From JAZRUY01 sp045598845 (GTDB lineage Bacteria; Verrucomicrobiota; Lentisphaeria; Victivallales; Victivallaceae), in assembly GCA_045598845.1 (NCBI GenBank), contig JAZRUY010000148.1:1-8380 (forward strand): 8,380 nt of DNA, read 5' to 3'. Position 1 is the stretch's first letter. Each line of letters starts with the position of its first letter. The notes under the pieces were generated by a model. The model saw nothing but the letters and a program-made list of their open reading frames with translations, was not told the DNA's origin and searched no databases. The position numbers were made by a program, and so were the translations under genes. Below are positions 1 through 7,001 of this stretch, one piece after another.

Positions 1-377
1 ATGTTTTTCGTTATTTGAAGTGCAAGTACAGTGCGGATCCGGATTTTTTGGCTTTAGATGAAAAACGTCCGGAAGATAACGATGCGGAATGGGATGATAA
101 TGATTTGAAAAGCCTTGAAGATGATTTTTACCTTCATAAAATAGAAAAAAACGGTACGGTTACGGCGATAGTATATCGTCCTCAATGGCAGAACTCATCT
201 GAGTCCGGAGAATTGTACGGCGAAGCAGTTACAGTCCGGGTGTGGCTGGAAAAGTTACCCGGGGAAAACGAGGAGTCGAAAACCGCCGTGCGGAAAATAA
301 TTTTTTTAGAAGCTGGCAATCAGCGCAGCGCACTTATTCTGCCTGACAAAAACTTGACCGGTTCTAATGAAAACTGA
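1..377 (+). CDS. Probable minor pseudopilin, C-terminal part (5' end outside window)
   Basis: The reading frame is open from base 3 with no stop and ends at TGA 375-377, so this is the 3' end of a longer gene. A TTG at 15 could be read as a start, but it has no Shine-Dalgarno sequence and the frame stays open upstream. The visible part is about 124 residues. It has an acidic, Asp/Glu-rich stretch (about residues 10-45 of the visible part), then alternating hydrophobic segments (TVTAIVYRPQWQ, EAVTVRVWLEKLP, RKIIFLEAG) that look like the C-terminal beta-sheet of GspI/PilV-type pseudopilins. The N-terminal prepilin motif that would prove this is not in the window. The next two genes are prepilin-like, and in Verrucomicrobial cassettes (types A-D) several prepilin genes sit together, so a cassette-B-like role is a reasonable inference. 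Function by homology is uncertain; that this is a real coding end is fairly sure. Confidence 0.6.
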   Translation, partial: VFRYLKCKYSADPDFLALDEKRPEDNDAEWDDNDLKSLEDDFYLHKIEKNGTVTAIVYRPQWQNSSESGELYGEAVTVRVWLEKLPGENEESKTAVRKIIFLEAGNQRSALILPDKNLTGSNEN

Positions 378-423
378 ACATATTTACGCAGACTGCAATT
401 ATGATACCGAATGCGGAAACGAT

Positions 424-428
424 AGGAA
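424..428 (+). promoter_or_regulatory. Possible ribosome binding site that decides the start of the second gene
   Basis: AGGAA at 424-428 sits just before ATG 431, with only two bases between them, and a second purine-rich stretch, GGAAAC (414-419), lies 11 bases away. The in-frame ATG at 401 has no purine-rich sequence before it. This favours 431 as the start, although the spacing of the closer site is short. Confidence 0.4.
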
Positions 429-430
429 AT

Positions 431-1057
431 ATGAAAATATTAACTGTTAAAAGAAAGTTGCTCCGCAACTGTTTTACTTTACCGGAACTGCTTGTGTCTA
501 TGGGGGTTTTTGCGGTTTTACTGGTTGCTATGATGGAAATATTTTCCGGAGTGCAAAAAACATACCGCCTTGCTGAACAGAAGAACGCGCTTTATTCCGG
601 CGCCAATCTCGCGTTGGACGCTGCTGACAGAATTATCGGCGCCGCTGATGCGTCGTCTGTGGAAATCGTGGATGCCTCCGGGGATTGTTCGTGCGTCTGC
701 GTTTCTGTAACAGATTTTTTTGATGACGGAAAGGAAAAATTATATAAAGTTACTTTCCGGTATAATTCCGGCGCGCATACAATCGAGATGACCAGACAGA
801 AACTGGTCGGGGAAGCGGATTTGGATTGGAGTCCCGTGGACGGAAGCGGCATTGATATTTTAGCCTGGCACGTGGTTGACTGTCGTTTCGAAAAATGCCT
901 GAATGGCCGTTATGTGAAAATGGAAATTAAATTGCTGCCGGAACAAGCGTATGATGAGTGGATTGCGGAAACGGATGGGACGGAACAGAGTAGAATCGCC
1001 GATGAGAATGCTGTCATTTTTATGCGGCTTATAGAAATTGAAAACCGCTATCAATGA
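431..1057 (+). CDS. GspJ/PulJ-like prepilin (type II secretion/type IV pilus-like minor subunit)
   Basis: This is a 208-residue protein with a class III prepilin signal. A basic leader MKILTVKRKLLRNC is followed by FTLPELLVSMGVFAVLL and a single hydrophobic helix (about residues 15-37). Glu19 is the +5 glutamate after cleavage before Phe15. Such subunits are processed and N-methylated by a prepilin peptidase, then assembled into an inner-membrane pseudopilus. The body ends in beta-rich segments (YVKMEIKLLP, VIFMRLIEIENRY), which fits the GspJ/PulJ type and cassette protein C of Verrucomicrobia. The -1 residue is Cys14, not the usual Gly. A CSCVC cluster lies at 86-90, with further cysteines at 151 and 156. 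An in-frame ATG at 401 would add ten residues but has no ribosome binding site. The stop lies 18 bases before the next start. Membership of the prepilin class is clear; the exact subfamily is inferred. Confidence 0.82.
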   Translation: MKILTVKRKLLRNCFTLPELLVSMGVFAVLLVAMMEIFSGVQKTYRLAEQKNALYSGANLALDAADRIIGAADASSVEIVDASGDCSCVCVSVTDFFDDGKEKLYKVTFRYNSGAHTIEMTRQKLVGEADLDWSPVDGSGIDILAWHVVDCRFEKCLNGRYVKMEIKLLPEQAYDEWIAETDGTEQSRIADENAVIFMRLIEIENRYQ

Positions 1058-1060
1058 TTT

Positions 1061-1065
1061 AGGAG
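1061..1065 (+). promoter_or_regulatory. Shine-Dalgarno sequence of the large prepilin gene
   Basis: AGGAG at 1061-1065 lies ten bases before ATG 1076 and begins three bases after the TGA of the previous gene. It is the best ribosome binding site on the plus strand of the window and supports the 1076 start. A GTG at 1071 is in another frame. Confidence 0.7.
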
Positions 1066-1075
1066 AATTGGTGTT

Positions 1076-4000
1076 ATGCCTAAAATAAATCAAAGCCTTA
1101 AATGCAATTGCCGCCGGGAATCAGGCATTGCCATGCTTTTTGCCGTCGGCATGCTGGCGCTTTTGCTCACCGTCGGATTGGCGATGGTTTCCGGCGGGCT
1201 TATCGCCAAGCATAGCGCCTCGAATATTTCCTGCGCTTCCATGAGCGAAAATATCGCCGGTTCAGTCGCCGAATCTATTCGCGGGGAGATTCAATATCTG
1301 CACAAGCATAATTCTATCGTCGGGGATGATTCTGAAGATTCCGGCGGGGATTCCGCAAGAATTCTGGGCAGTAATTTTTTTACGGATTTGCCTGTCAGTC
1401 TCGGGGATGATACTGCGGAGAGAATATGCGCTGATGAACAATTCGCCCGCTACGGAGAATTATGCGATGACAATGATGTCAACTACGGTTATCTTCCCAG
1501 GTGGCGTTACCCTCGCCAGACGCTGACTTCTTACACTTATCCGGCTGATACGGCTCTGGATTGGAAAGATGTTCCGTTTGACGAGACGGACGGCTTTGAC
1601 TGGTCGCTTGAGCAGAACCGGCACCGGCAAAATAAGCCGCAGTGGATTTATATGTTTTCCGACAGTTCCGCTGTTAGCGGCCGCAGGATAATCGCCCGCT
1701 ATGCTTACCGGGTTTTGCCGCCGGTGTCGGATAGCAGAATCAATCTGTATCGGTTCATTTCCGGAGATCCGGCGGACGGCAGCGGTTCCGTGGATGAATC
1801 AGAACTCGATTGCGTAGCTCCGGACAGTATCATTATTTCCAGTGCGGCTGAAAACAACAGCATGAGCAGTATAGGAAACAGGGTTTTAAATGGTATTTCC
1901 GTCAGAGATTATCTCGTTGCCGCGGATAAGGATTGGGGAAAAGATGACACGGGGGATGCTGATTGGAAGCAGTATAACCGTAACTGGTTCTCCGCTAATT
2001 TTGACGGTTCCGCCTACCGGGGGGATGTGGAGGCTTTTCACAAGCATGGTGAAGATGATTCAAAATTATACGCAAGGTTTGATTTGAACCGTGATGATAT
2101 TACCGTTGCTTCTCTGATAGGAAATGACGCTTCCGGCACCGCCGCCAAATACGATTTGGTTGTTTATCCGGATAACAATTATCTGGAGTTCCTTCGCTAT
2201 ATAGGTATGTCATCATGGCTGGGTTTCTCCGGCGGAGGTTATAAAAGTGATGATGCGCATACCAGGCAGATCGCCGCGAATATTCAGGATTACTGTGATG
2301 CCGATGACACGCCGTCATCCGATGTGTCTCCTGCAGAATGGTCGAATCGTATTTCCGGTTCACAGCCATCGCCGCAGTATACCGGAAATGAGCGTACTCC
2401 GTATTTGAACGGTATTTCATTTCTCATCGGTATCGATAAAGACAGTGTAAAAACCGGAGACCGGATTACTTTCAGCCCGCATATATGGCTCGGTGTTGAA
2501 ATTGTCGATATCTATGGAACAGGCGATGCCGACAAATACAATGTCAAATTGCATTTTAATGATGATGTAAATTTACCGGTTCATATTTGGGCAAAAGGAA
2601 GTTATAAACATTCCGACGGCAGTACTGTTTTTGTAAACACTATGCAGGAACTTGTGGCTGAATCCGGCGAAGTGAAAATACCGGACGGCGATATTGAAAT
2701 TACGCAGATTGATTTATTGTCCGGTTACGGTACCGGATGCGAGGAAATCGCTTGTAATGATTGCATGCTGAAATTCAAAGATATGAATTCCGGCGACGGA
2801 AGCATTTCTGTTTCAGAAATCAAAATAGTTATGAGCGGTGACGGCAATTGGCTGGAAAACAAATTCGGCGGTATGGTTTTGGTGAATTCTGCCGATACGG
2901 CAAAAAATGGATTGGATTATGCCGATTTGTCTGAATTGAAGATGAAATTTTCTTCCGGAGATTTGATTGTTTTTGATGGTGATATGAATGATTTACCCGA
3001 TGTTCCGGTTCATGCCGCCTGTACGGGAATATATGCTTTGGATCCGCGGACCAACTTGTGCTCTCGCCATTGGGTTTCTTTGAGCGATGACGGAAAATTG
3101 GAAGACGGATCCATTATAAAATTTTATGCGGATACCGCTTTGGAAACTTCCGGGACTTCAGAGACGGTACAGCAGTTTTGCAGAAAGGCGTTCGGAAATT
3201 CCAAATCTTGTTATGGTCCAAAGTATGCTTATGACAATATTACCGGTGAAGGCGGCGGTCATCTCGCCGATGCCGAAATTGTCAGTGAATTTGCCTGGAA
3301 AGGCAATGACCGCAATCAGCATCTTTCCACTGCGTATATCCGCAACGGCAAAATGGAATCGCTATGGGAACTGGGGGCGGTTTCCCGCGGTACTCCGTTC
3401 CAAACCATTAATTTGACCAATGCCGACTTGGATTGGAGCTGGGGTAATCCGGTGGAATATAACGGCGGTGACGGATTAATCCTTGATCAGACTGCGTTGT
3501 ACCGTCACGATAAGGATGGGGTTGCAATGGTACGCAGTTACGGTAAAATTGATTTAAATATGCTTTGGGAAAGAAATGACCGCGATGATGAGCGTAAATG
3601 GCGTTTGCCAGGCGCATATTTCCTCGACAAACTCGGTATGGATTTTGAAAACGGCGAATGGCCGATGGTATCGGATGCCGGGACGGTAAGCGGCGTTCTG
3701 GGCGGGGGTGACGGTATGGAGCCGGTCCGTTACGCGTTTTATAATATTTCGGTCCGTGATGCTGAAAATGCCGGTTACGGCGATTTTATAATCGGCGGCA
3801 ATTTTCCGCTTATGAAGCTTGATTTTGATTGGGATACTGAGGTCCCGCCTGGATCCCGCGCCGGGTTGTTTTTTATGAAAGGCGACGAAGGTAATTTGCT
3901 TTTTGATATGTCAAAAGACAATTCAGAATGTACTGATGCGGAATTGGAGGAATTCTGGGGCAGAATAGCCAATGATGTGAAAGCCGGCGAACCGTCGTTG

Positions 4001-4324
4001 CTGACTTCTTTCCGCGCATTGATCGTGGTTCAGACCATCGCTGATGTTGCGGACGGAGTTAAGGGATCGGTCCGTTATCATGGGGAGAATTTTTCATCCG
4101 ATGACGATTTGAAGGCGGGAAGGCTGGATTTTAAGAAGATTACCGATCCTTATAGCAACAAGGACAAATATATTTACTTTGATGATATAACCTCAACCAC
4201 TTTGGCATTGGCTGAATTTGACCGTAATCCGGTTGACGGCGAAGTCGTTCTCCGTTCTTTGCGTTATTTACCGGTTGCTCAGGATAATGTTTATAATCTG
4301 ATCGATTACGATACCCTTCAATAA
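1076..4324 (+). CDS. Giant prepilin-like protein, GspK / Verru_Chthon cassette protein A type
   Basis: This 1082-residue protein is about three times the length of an ordinary GspK. It has a prepilin-like N-terminus: a leader ending RRESG17, then IAMLFAVGMLALLLTVGLAMV as one hydrophobic helix (about 18-41). There is no glutamate at +5, which is also the state of GspK pseudopilins. Segments that recall cassette protein A of Verrucomicrobia are RIIARYAYRV...RINL (about 205-224), IWLGVEIVDIYG, ALDPRTN (654-660), WELGAVSRGTPFQTINL (764-780), LILDQ...GKIDLN (about 801-828), and near the C-terminus LTSFRALIVVQTIADV (about 977-992) and VVLRSLRYLP. The body is strongly acidic (many Asp and Gly-Asp runs) and holds about 13 cysteines after the leader, including CX4CX2C at 555-563, which suggests an exported protein with possible disulfides or metal sites. 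It is likely a pseudopilus tip or surface component. Family assignment rests on remembered motifs, not on a search. No frameshift is seen. Confidence 0.72.
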   Translation: MPKINQSLKCNCRRESGIAMLFAVGMLALLLTVGLAMVSGGLIAKHSASNISCASMSENIAGSVAESIRGEIQYLHKHNSIVGDDSEDSGGDSARILGSNFFTDLPVSLGDDTAERICADEQFARYGELCDDNDVNYGYLPRWRYPRQTLTSYTYPADTALDWKDVPFDETDGFDWSLEQNRHRQNKPQWIYMFSDSSAVSGRRIIARYAYRVLPPVSDSRINLYRFISGDPADGSGSVDESELDCVAPDSIIISSAAENNSMSSIGNRVLNGISVRDYLVAADKDWGKDDTGDADWKQYNRNWFSANFDGSAYRGDVEAFHKHGEDDSKLYARFDLNRDDITVASLIGNDASGTAAKYDLVVYPDNNYLEFLRYIGMSSWLGFSGGGYKSDDAHTRQIAANIQDYCDADDTPSSDVSPAEWSNRISGSQPSPQYTGNERTPYLNGISFLIGIDKDSVKTGDRITFSPHIWLGVEIVDIYGTGDADKYNVKLHFNDDVNLPVHIWAKGSYKHSDGSTVFVNTMQELVAESGEVKIPDGDIEITQIDLLSGYGTGCEEIACNDCMLKFKDMNSGDGSISVSEIKIVMSGDGNWLENKFGGMVLVNSADTAKNGLDYADLSELKMKFSSGDLIVFDGDMNDLPDVPVHAACTGIYALDPRTNLCSRHWVSLSDDGKLEDGSIIKFYADTALETSGTSETVQQFCRKAFGNSKSCYGPKYAYDNITGEGGGHLADAEIVSEFAWKGNDRNQHLSTAYIRNGKMESLWELGAVSRGTPFQTINLTNADLDWSWGNPVEYNGGDGLILDQTALYRHDKDGVAMVRSYGKIDLNMLWERNDRDDERKWRLPGAYFLDKLGMDFENGEWPMVSDAGTVSGVLGGGDGMEPVRYAFYNISVRDAENAGYGDFIIGGNFPLMKLDFDWDTEVPPGSRAGLFFMKGDEGNLLFDMSKDNSECTDAELEEFWGRIANDVKAGEPSLLTSFRALIVVQTIADVADGVKGSVRYHGENFSSDDDLKAGRLDFKKITDPYSNKDKYIYFDDITSTTLALAEFDRNPVDGEVVLRSLRYLPVAQDNVYNLIDYDTLQ

Positions 4325-4333
4325 TTTTCCCTC

Positions 4334-5308
4334 ATGAGCATGGATTTTTCTGCTAATCTGGAACGGCGGATTATCCGCAGCGCCGTGGATTGGAGTTCCG
4401 CCGGTCTGACGCTGATTGATTTTCTGGCCGGACGTTTTACTTACCGCAGTGCGGAAGAGTGGCTGGCGCGCATTTCATCCGGGGAAATCATGATCAACGG
4501 TGCGCTTTCGGCGCCTGAATATGTGCTTCGGCTGCATGACAAGGTGGAATATTTTCCGTCCGATATCGCCGAGCCGGAAGCGGATTTGAATTGGCAATGC
4601 GTCTATGAGGATGACGCATTGCTGGTGATCGATAAACCCGGCAATCTCTGTATGCATCCCGCCGGTCCTTTTTTCCGCCATACCCTGTGGCATTCACTCT
4701 GTTCAAAGTACGGCGGAATTCATTTTGTCAGCCGGCTGGACCGTGAGACTTCCGGCTTGCTGATCGCCTGCCGGAACGGCGCCGATGCGGCGCGTCTCAG
4801 CCGTCCGCCGCATCCGGAAAAACATTATCAGGTGCTGGTTGAAGGCGATTTTCCGGAGGAAAAGGATGCCGCCGGATTTCTGATATCCGATGCCGGTAGT
4901 CCGGTGCGCAAGAAAAGGCGTTTCGTTCCCGGCGACTATCCTCCGTCGGGAGCGGACGGTATCGAGCGCGCGCACACTTCTTTCCGGCTGTTGATGCGCG
5001 GCAACGGGTTTTCGCTGGTTGAGGCGGTGCCGCATACCGGCCGCATGCATCAGATCCGCGCCACTTGTTTTTCATTGGGATTCCCTGTCGTCGGGGATAA
5101 ATTATACGGTCCGGATGACGGCATTTATCTGCGTTTGCGCCGCGGTGAAATTTCCGCCGCCGACCGGGCGGCGCTGCGTATTCCGCGCCAGGCCCTGCAT
5201 TCCGCTTATTTGAAATTCCGTCATCCGGTATCCGGGGAAACCATGGAATTCACTTCTCCGCCGCCGGATTGTATTTCGGCGCTGTTGCGGATAACGGGGG
5301 ACCGGTAA
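4334..5308 (+). CDS. RluA-family 23S rRNA/tRNA pseudouridine synthase with S4 domain
   Basis: The protein has 324 residues, a normal length for RluA/RluC/RluD enzymes, which turn specific uridines in structured RNA into pseudouridine in the cytoplasm. The N-terminal S4 RNA-binding domain is visible at about 24-75 (LIDFLAGRF, GEIMINGALSAPEYVLRLHDKVEYF). The catalytic domain follows: YEDDALLVIDKPGNLCMHP (91-109), RLDRETSGLL (134-143) with catalytic Asp136, KHYQVLVEG (163-171) with the conserved tyrosine, HTGRMHQIR (234-242), GDKLYG (254-259) and RQALHSAYLKFRHP (285-298). All core motifs are intact, so it should be active. Which RNA position it modifies cannot be read from the sequence. No clear ribosome binding site precedes ATG 4334, and the previous stop is nine bases upstream, so translation may depend on coupling. 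A second in-frame ATG at 4340 is possible. The stop overlaps the next start. Confidence 0.93.
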   Translation: MSMDFSANLERRIIRSAVDWSSAGLTLIDFLAGRFTYRSAEEWLARISSGEIMINGALSAPEYVLRLHDKVEYFPSDIAEPEADLNWQCVYEDDALLVIDKPGNLCMHPAGPFFRHTLWHSLCSKYGGIHFVSRLDRETSGLLIACRNGADAARLSRPPHPEKHYQVLVEGDFPEEKDAAGFLISDAGSPVRKKRRFVPGDYPPSGADGIERAHTSFRLLMRGNGFSLVEAVPHTGRMHQIRATCFSLGFPVVGDKLYGPDDGIYLRLRRGEISAADRAALRIPRQALHSAYLKFRHPVSGETMEFTSPPPDCISALLRITGDR

Positions 5309-5310
5309 TG
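5306..5310 (+). promoter_or_regulatory. TAATG stop-start overlap (translational coupling site)
   Basis: The TAA of the pseudouridine synthase gene (5306-5308) shares its last base with the ATG of the membrane protein gene (5308-5310). A purine-rich GGGGGA lies at about 5296-5301, a suitable distance upstream. This supports 5308 as the start of the small gene and suggests re-initiation by the same ribosomes. Confidence 0.65.
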
Positions 5311-5628
5311 AATAAGGAACCTCCTGACATTTCCGCCGCTTGTCCGCCCTGTCCCGATGATACGGCGAAGATGAAACTGCTGCTGTCGCGTCTGGAAGCC
5401 GTGGAGTCGGAATGGCATGATTATCCCGATTACCGCCGCGGATTAAGATACGGTATTCCGGCATTGCTGATCGCCGGCGGTATCGGATTGCTTATTATGC
5501 TGTTGACCGGAATTTCTTTACCGGTTGCGTTCAGCCGTTTCGGGTTGCTTTGGTTGTGCGTTTCCGGCGCTGCCGGAGCGGTTTTCTGGGCGGTCGGGGC
5601 ATTCCGCCCGTCCGGCGGCGGAAAATAA
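5308..5628 (+). CDS. Small two-helix membrane protein of unknown function
   Basis: I do not recognise a family. From ATG 5308 the protein has 106 residues. The N-terminal part (1-48) is hydrophilic, with CPPC at 12-15 and a short charged helix (about 20-40, KMKLLLSRLEAVESEW). Two hydrophobic segments follow: about 49-71 (GIPALLIAGGIGLLIMLLTG) and about 77-98 (FGLLWLCVSGAAGAVFW), separated by a short loop, and the tail is RPSGGGK. By the positive-inside rule the basic DYRRGLRYG before helix 1 should be cytoplasmic, placing both ends inside. The frame is open a little further upstream to a TTG at 5269, but that start would overlap the upstream gene by 40 bases and has no special support. Its TAATG junctions on both sides show it is a true member of the operon. 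CPPC could be redox active or simply chance; no thioredoxin fold is seen. Confidence 0.75.
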   Translation: MNKEPPDISAACPPCPDDTAKMKLLLSRLEAVESEWHDYPDYRRGLRYGIPALLIAGGIGLLIMLLTGISLPVAFSRFGLLWLCVSGAAGAVFWAVGAFRPSGGGK

Positions 5629-5630
5629 TG
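5626..5630 (+). promoter_or_regulatory. TAATG stop-start overlap (translational coupling site)
   Basis: The TAA of the membrane protein gene (5626-5628) shares its final A with the ATG of the helicase gene (5628-5630). A GGCGGCGGA stretch at about 5614-5622 could bind the ribosome. The same arrangement occurs at the previous junction, so the three genes are probably translated together. It argues for 5628 over the more upstream in-frame ATG at 5550. Confidence 0.65.
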
Positions 5631-7001
5631 CGTCTGTTTTTTGAATCCGGTACTTTGCTGTGCTGCGATGCCGGTTCCGGTTTTGACGGCTGCGGCATCT
5701 GCCGGCCGGATAAACGTTCCGGATTATACCGCGCCCGCGCCTGCGATTATGCCGCGCTGGTGCTTGAATTGCGCCGCCGCGGCATTGCTTACACCGATGA
5801 GGCGCGCTGTTATCTGAATACTCCTCGCCTTGATTTAGCGGCGCCGCTGACCTTGCGTCCTCATCAGGAACTGGGGTTGCGGCAATGGCGGGAACACGGA
5901 TGCCGGGGGGTGGTTTCCCTTCCCACCGGCAGCGGCAAAACTATTTTGGCGGTGGCGGCCGTCGCATTGCTGCGCCGCAGCGCGCTGGTGCTGGTACCGA
6001 CTATCGATTTGCTGGGGCAATGGTGCAGTGTGCTGACGCGTTATTTTCAGGTTACTCCCGGCATATTGGGCGGAGGAGAACATACTTTCGGCGCTGAAAT
6101 TACGGTGAGCACATACGATTCAGCGGTGCTGCAGATGGAATTTATCGGTAACCGGTTCGGCTTACTGGTGGCGGATGAGTGTCACCATCTGCCCGCCGCC
6201 GAAACCAGGTTGGCGGCGGAAATGTGCATTGCGCCGTTCCGGCTCGGGCTTTCCGCCACTCCGGAAATGCCGGATGACAGAGCGTCGGTTATGCGTGATC
6301 TGCTCGGCGAAACCGTGTGTTCGGTAAGCATCGGCGATCTTGCCGGCGGCGTACTGTCGCCTTACCGTGTGGTTACCCGCAATGTCCGCATGCTTCCTGA
6401 TGAGCGGGCGCGATATGATTCTTCCCGGCGCGTTTACACCTCGTTTCTGAAGTCATGCCGCATTGATTTCAATTCGCCGTCCGACTGGGGGCGTTTCCTC
6501 AGACTTTGTGTCCGTGACGAACGGGGCAGGGCTGCGTTCGCCGCCTATTTGGAACAGCGGAAACTTTCCCGCGGCAGTGAATCCAAACTGGCCGAAGTAT
6601 GGCGGATTATCCGGGCGCACCGCGGAGAGCGCATCATCATTTTTACCGCCGACAACGACACCGCTTATGATATCGGACGGCGTTTTTGTCTGCCGGTTAT
6701 CACTCATCATACCCGCCCGTCCGAGCGCGCGGCTTTTCTCGATGCGTTCCGTTCCGGCCGCTGGCCGGTGCTGGTTACCGGTCAGGTGTTGAATGAGGGA
6801 GTGGACGTTCCGGCCGCCGGAGTAGGGGTGGTGCTTTCCGGCACCGCGGCTGTCCGCGAACATGTCCAGCGTCTGGGGAGGATTCTGCGTCCCGCCGCCG
6901 GAAAAAAACAGGCCGTTCTTTATGAATTGATCAGCGCCGGCACCGGAGAAGTGGGAGTGAATATGCGCCGCCGCAGACATCAGGCATACAATAATTGCTG
7001 A
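5628..7001 (+). CDS. XPB/Rad25-type superfamily 2 DNA helicase
   Basis: The protein has 457 residues from ATG 5628, close to archaeal and bacterial XPB-like helicases, which move on DNA with ATP and act in repair or DNA opening. The N-terminal part (1-75) matches the small domain usual before the motor in this family (MRLFFESGTL, RSGLYRARACDYAALVLELRRRGI). Motor motifs in order: LRPHQELGL (76-84), Walker A LPTGSGKT (98-105), Ia LVPTIDLLGQW (122-132), VSTYDS (160-165), DECHH (183-187), GLSATP (207-212), a helical 'thumb'-like insert (about 250-320), IIIFTAD (336-342), VLNEGVDVP (387-395) and QRLGRILRP (414-422). The VLYELI...MRRRR C-terminus is also typical. The RED motif that follows motif III in archaeal XPB reads EMPDDR (213-218) here. 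No Bax1-type nuclease gene lies directly downstream; the next gene converges. An upstream in-frame ATG at 5550 would overlap the membrane protein gene and lacks support. Confidence 0.9.
   Translation: MRLFFESGTLLCCDAGSGFDGCGICRPDKRSGLYRARACDYAALVLELRRRGIAYTDEARCYLNTPRLDLAAPLTLRPHQELGLRQWREHGCRGVVSLPTGSGKTILAVAAVALLRRSALVLVPTIDLLGQWCSVLTRYFQVTPGILGGGEHTFGAEITVSTYDSAVLQMEFIGNRFGLLVADECHHLPAAETRLAAEMCIAPFRLGLSATPEMPDDRASVMRDLLGETVCSVSIGDLAGGVLSPYRVVTRNVRMLPDERARYDSSRRVYTSFLKSCRIDFNSPSDWGRFLRLCVRDERGRAAFAAYLEQRKLSRGSESKLAEVWRIIRAHRGERIIIFTADNDTAYDIGRRFCLPVITHHTRPSERAAFLDAFRSGRWPVLVTGQVLNEGVDVPAAGVGVVLSGTAAVREHVQRLGRILRPAAGKKQAVLYELISAGTGEVGVNMRRRRHQAYNNC

Noticed and set aside
2100..2420. Minus-strand 106-residue frame inside the giant prepilin gene
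   Set aside because: No ribosome binding site or domain, and wholly inside a long continuous plus-strand gene.
829..3440. ADLDWS repeated in the GspJ-like and giant prepilin proteins
   Set aside because: A six-residue match between two Asp/Trp-bearing acidic proteins, with no further similarity around it; treated as chance.
4703..5050. Minus-strand frames inside the pseudouridine synthase gene
   Set aside because: Rich in Arg/His/Pro, typical of the reverse reading of a GC-rich gene; the plus-strand protein has all catalytic motifs.
5550..5627. Upstream ATG extending the helicase by 26 residues
   Set aside because: The added part is Arg-rich, overlaps the membrane protein gene and is unlike the usual family start; ATG 5628 begins MRLFFESGTL as expected.
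6453..6980. Minus-strand 175-residue open frame inside the helicase gene
   Set aside because: It lies wholly antisense to a strongly supported helicase with intact motifs; its translation is low-complexity Gly/Ala/His/Ser sequence with no recognisable domain.
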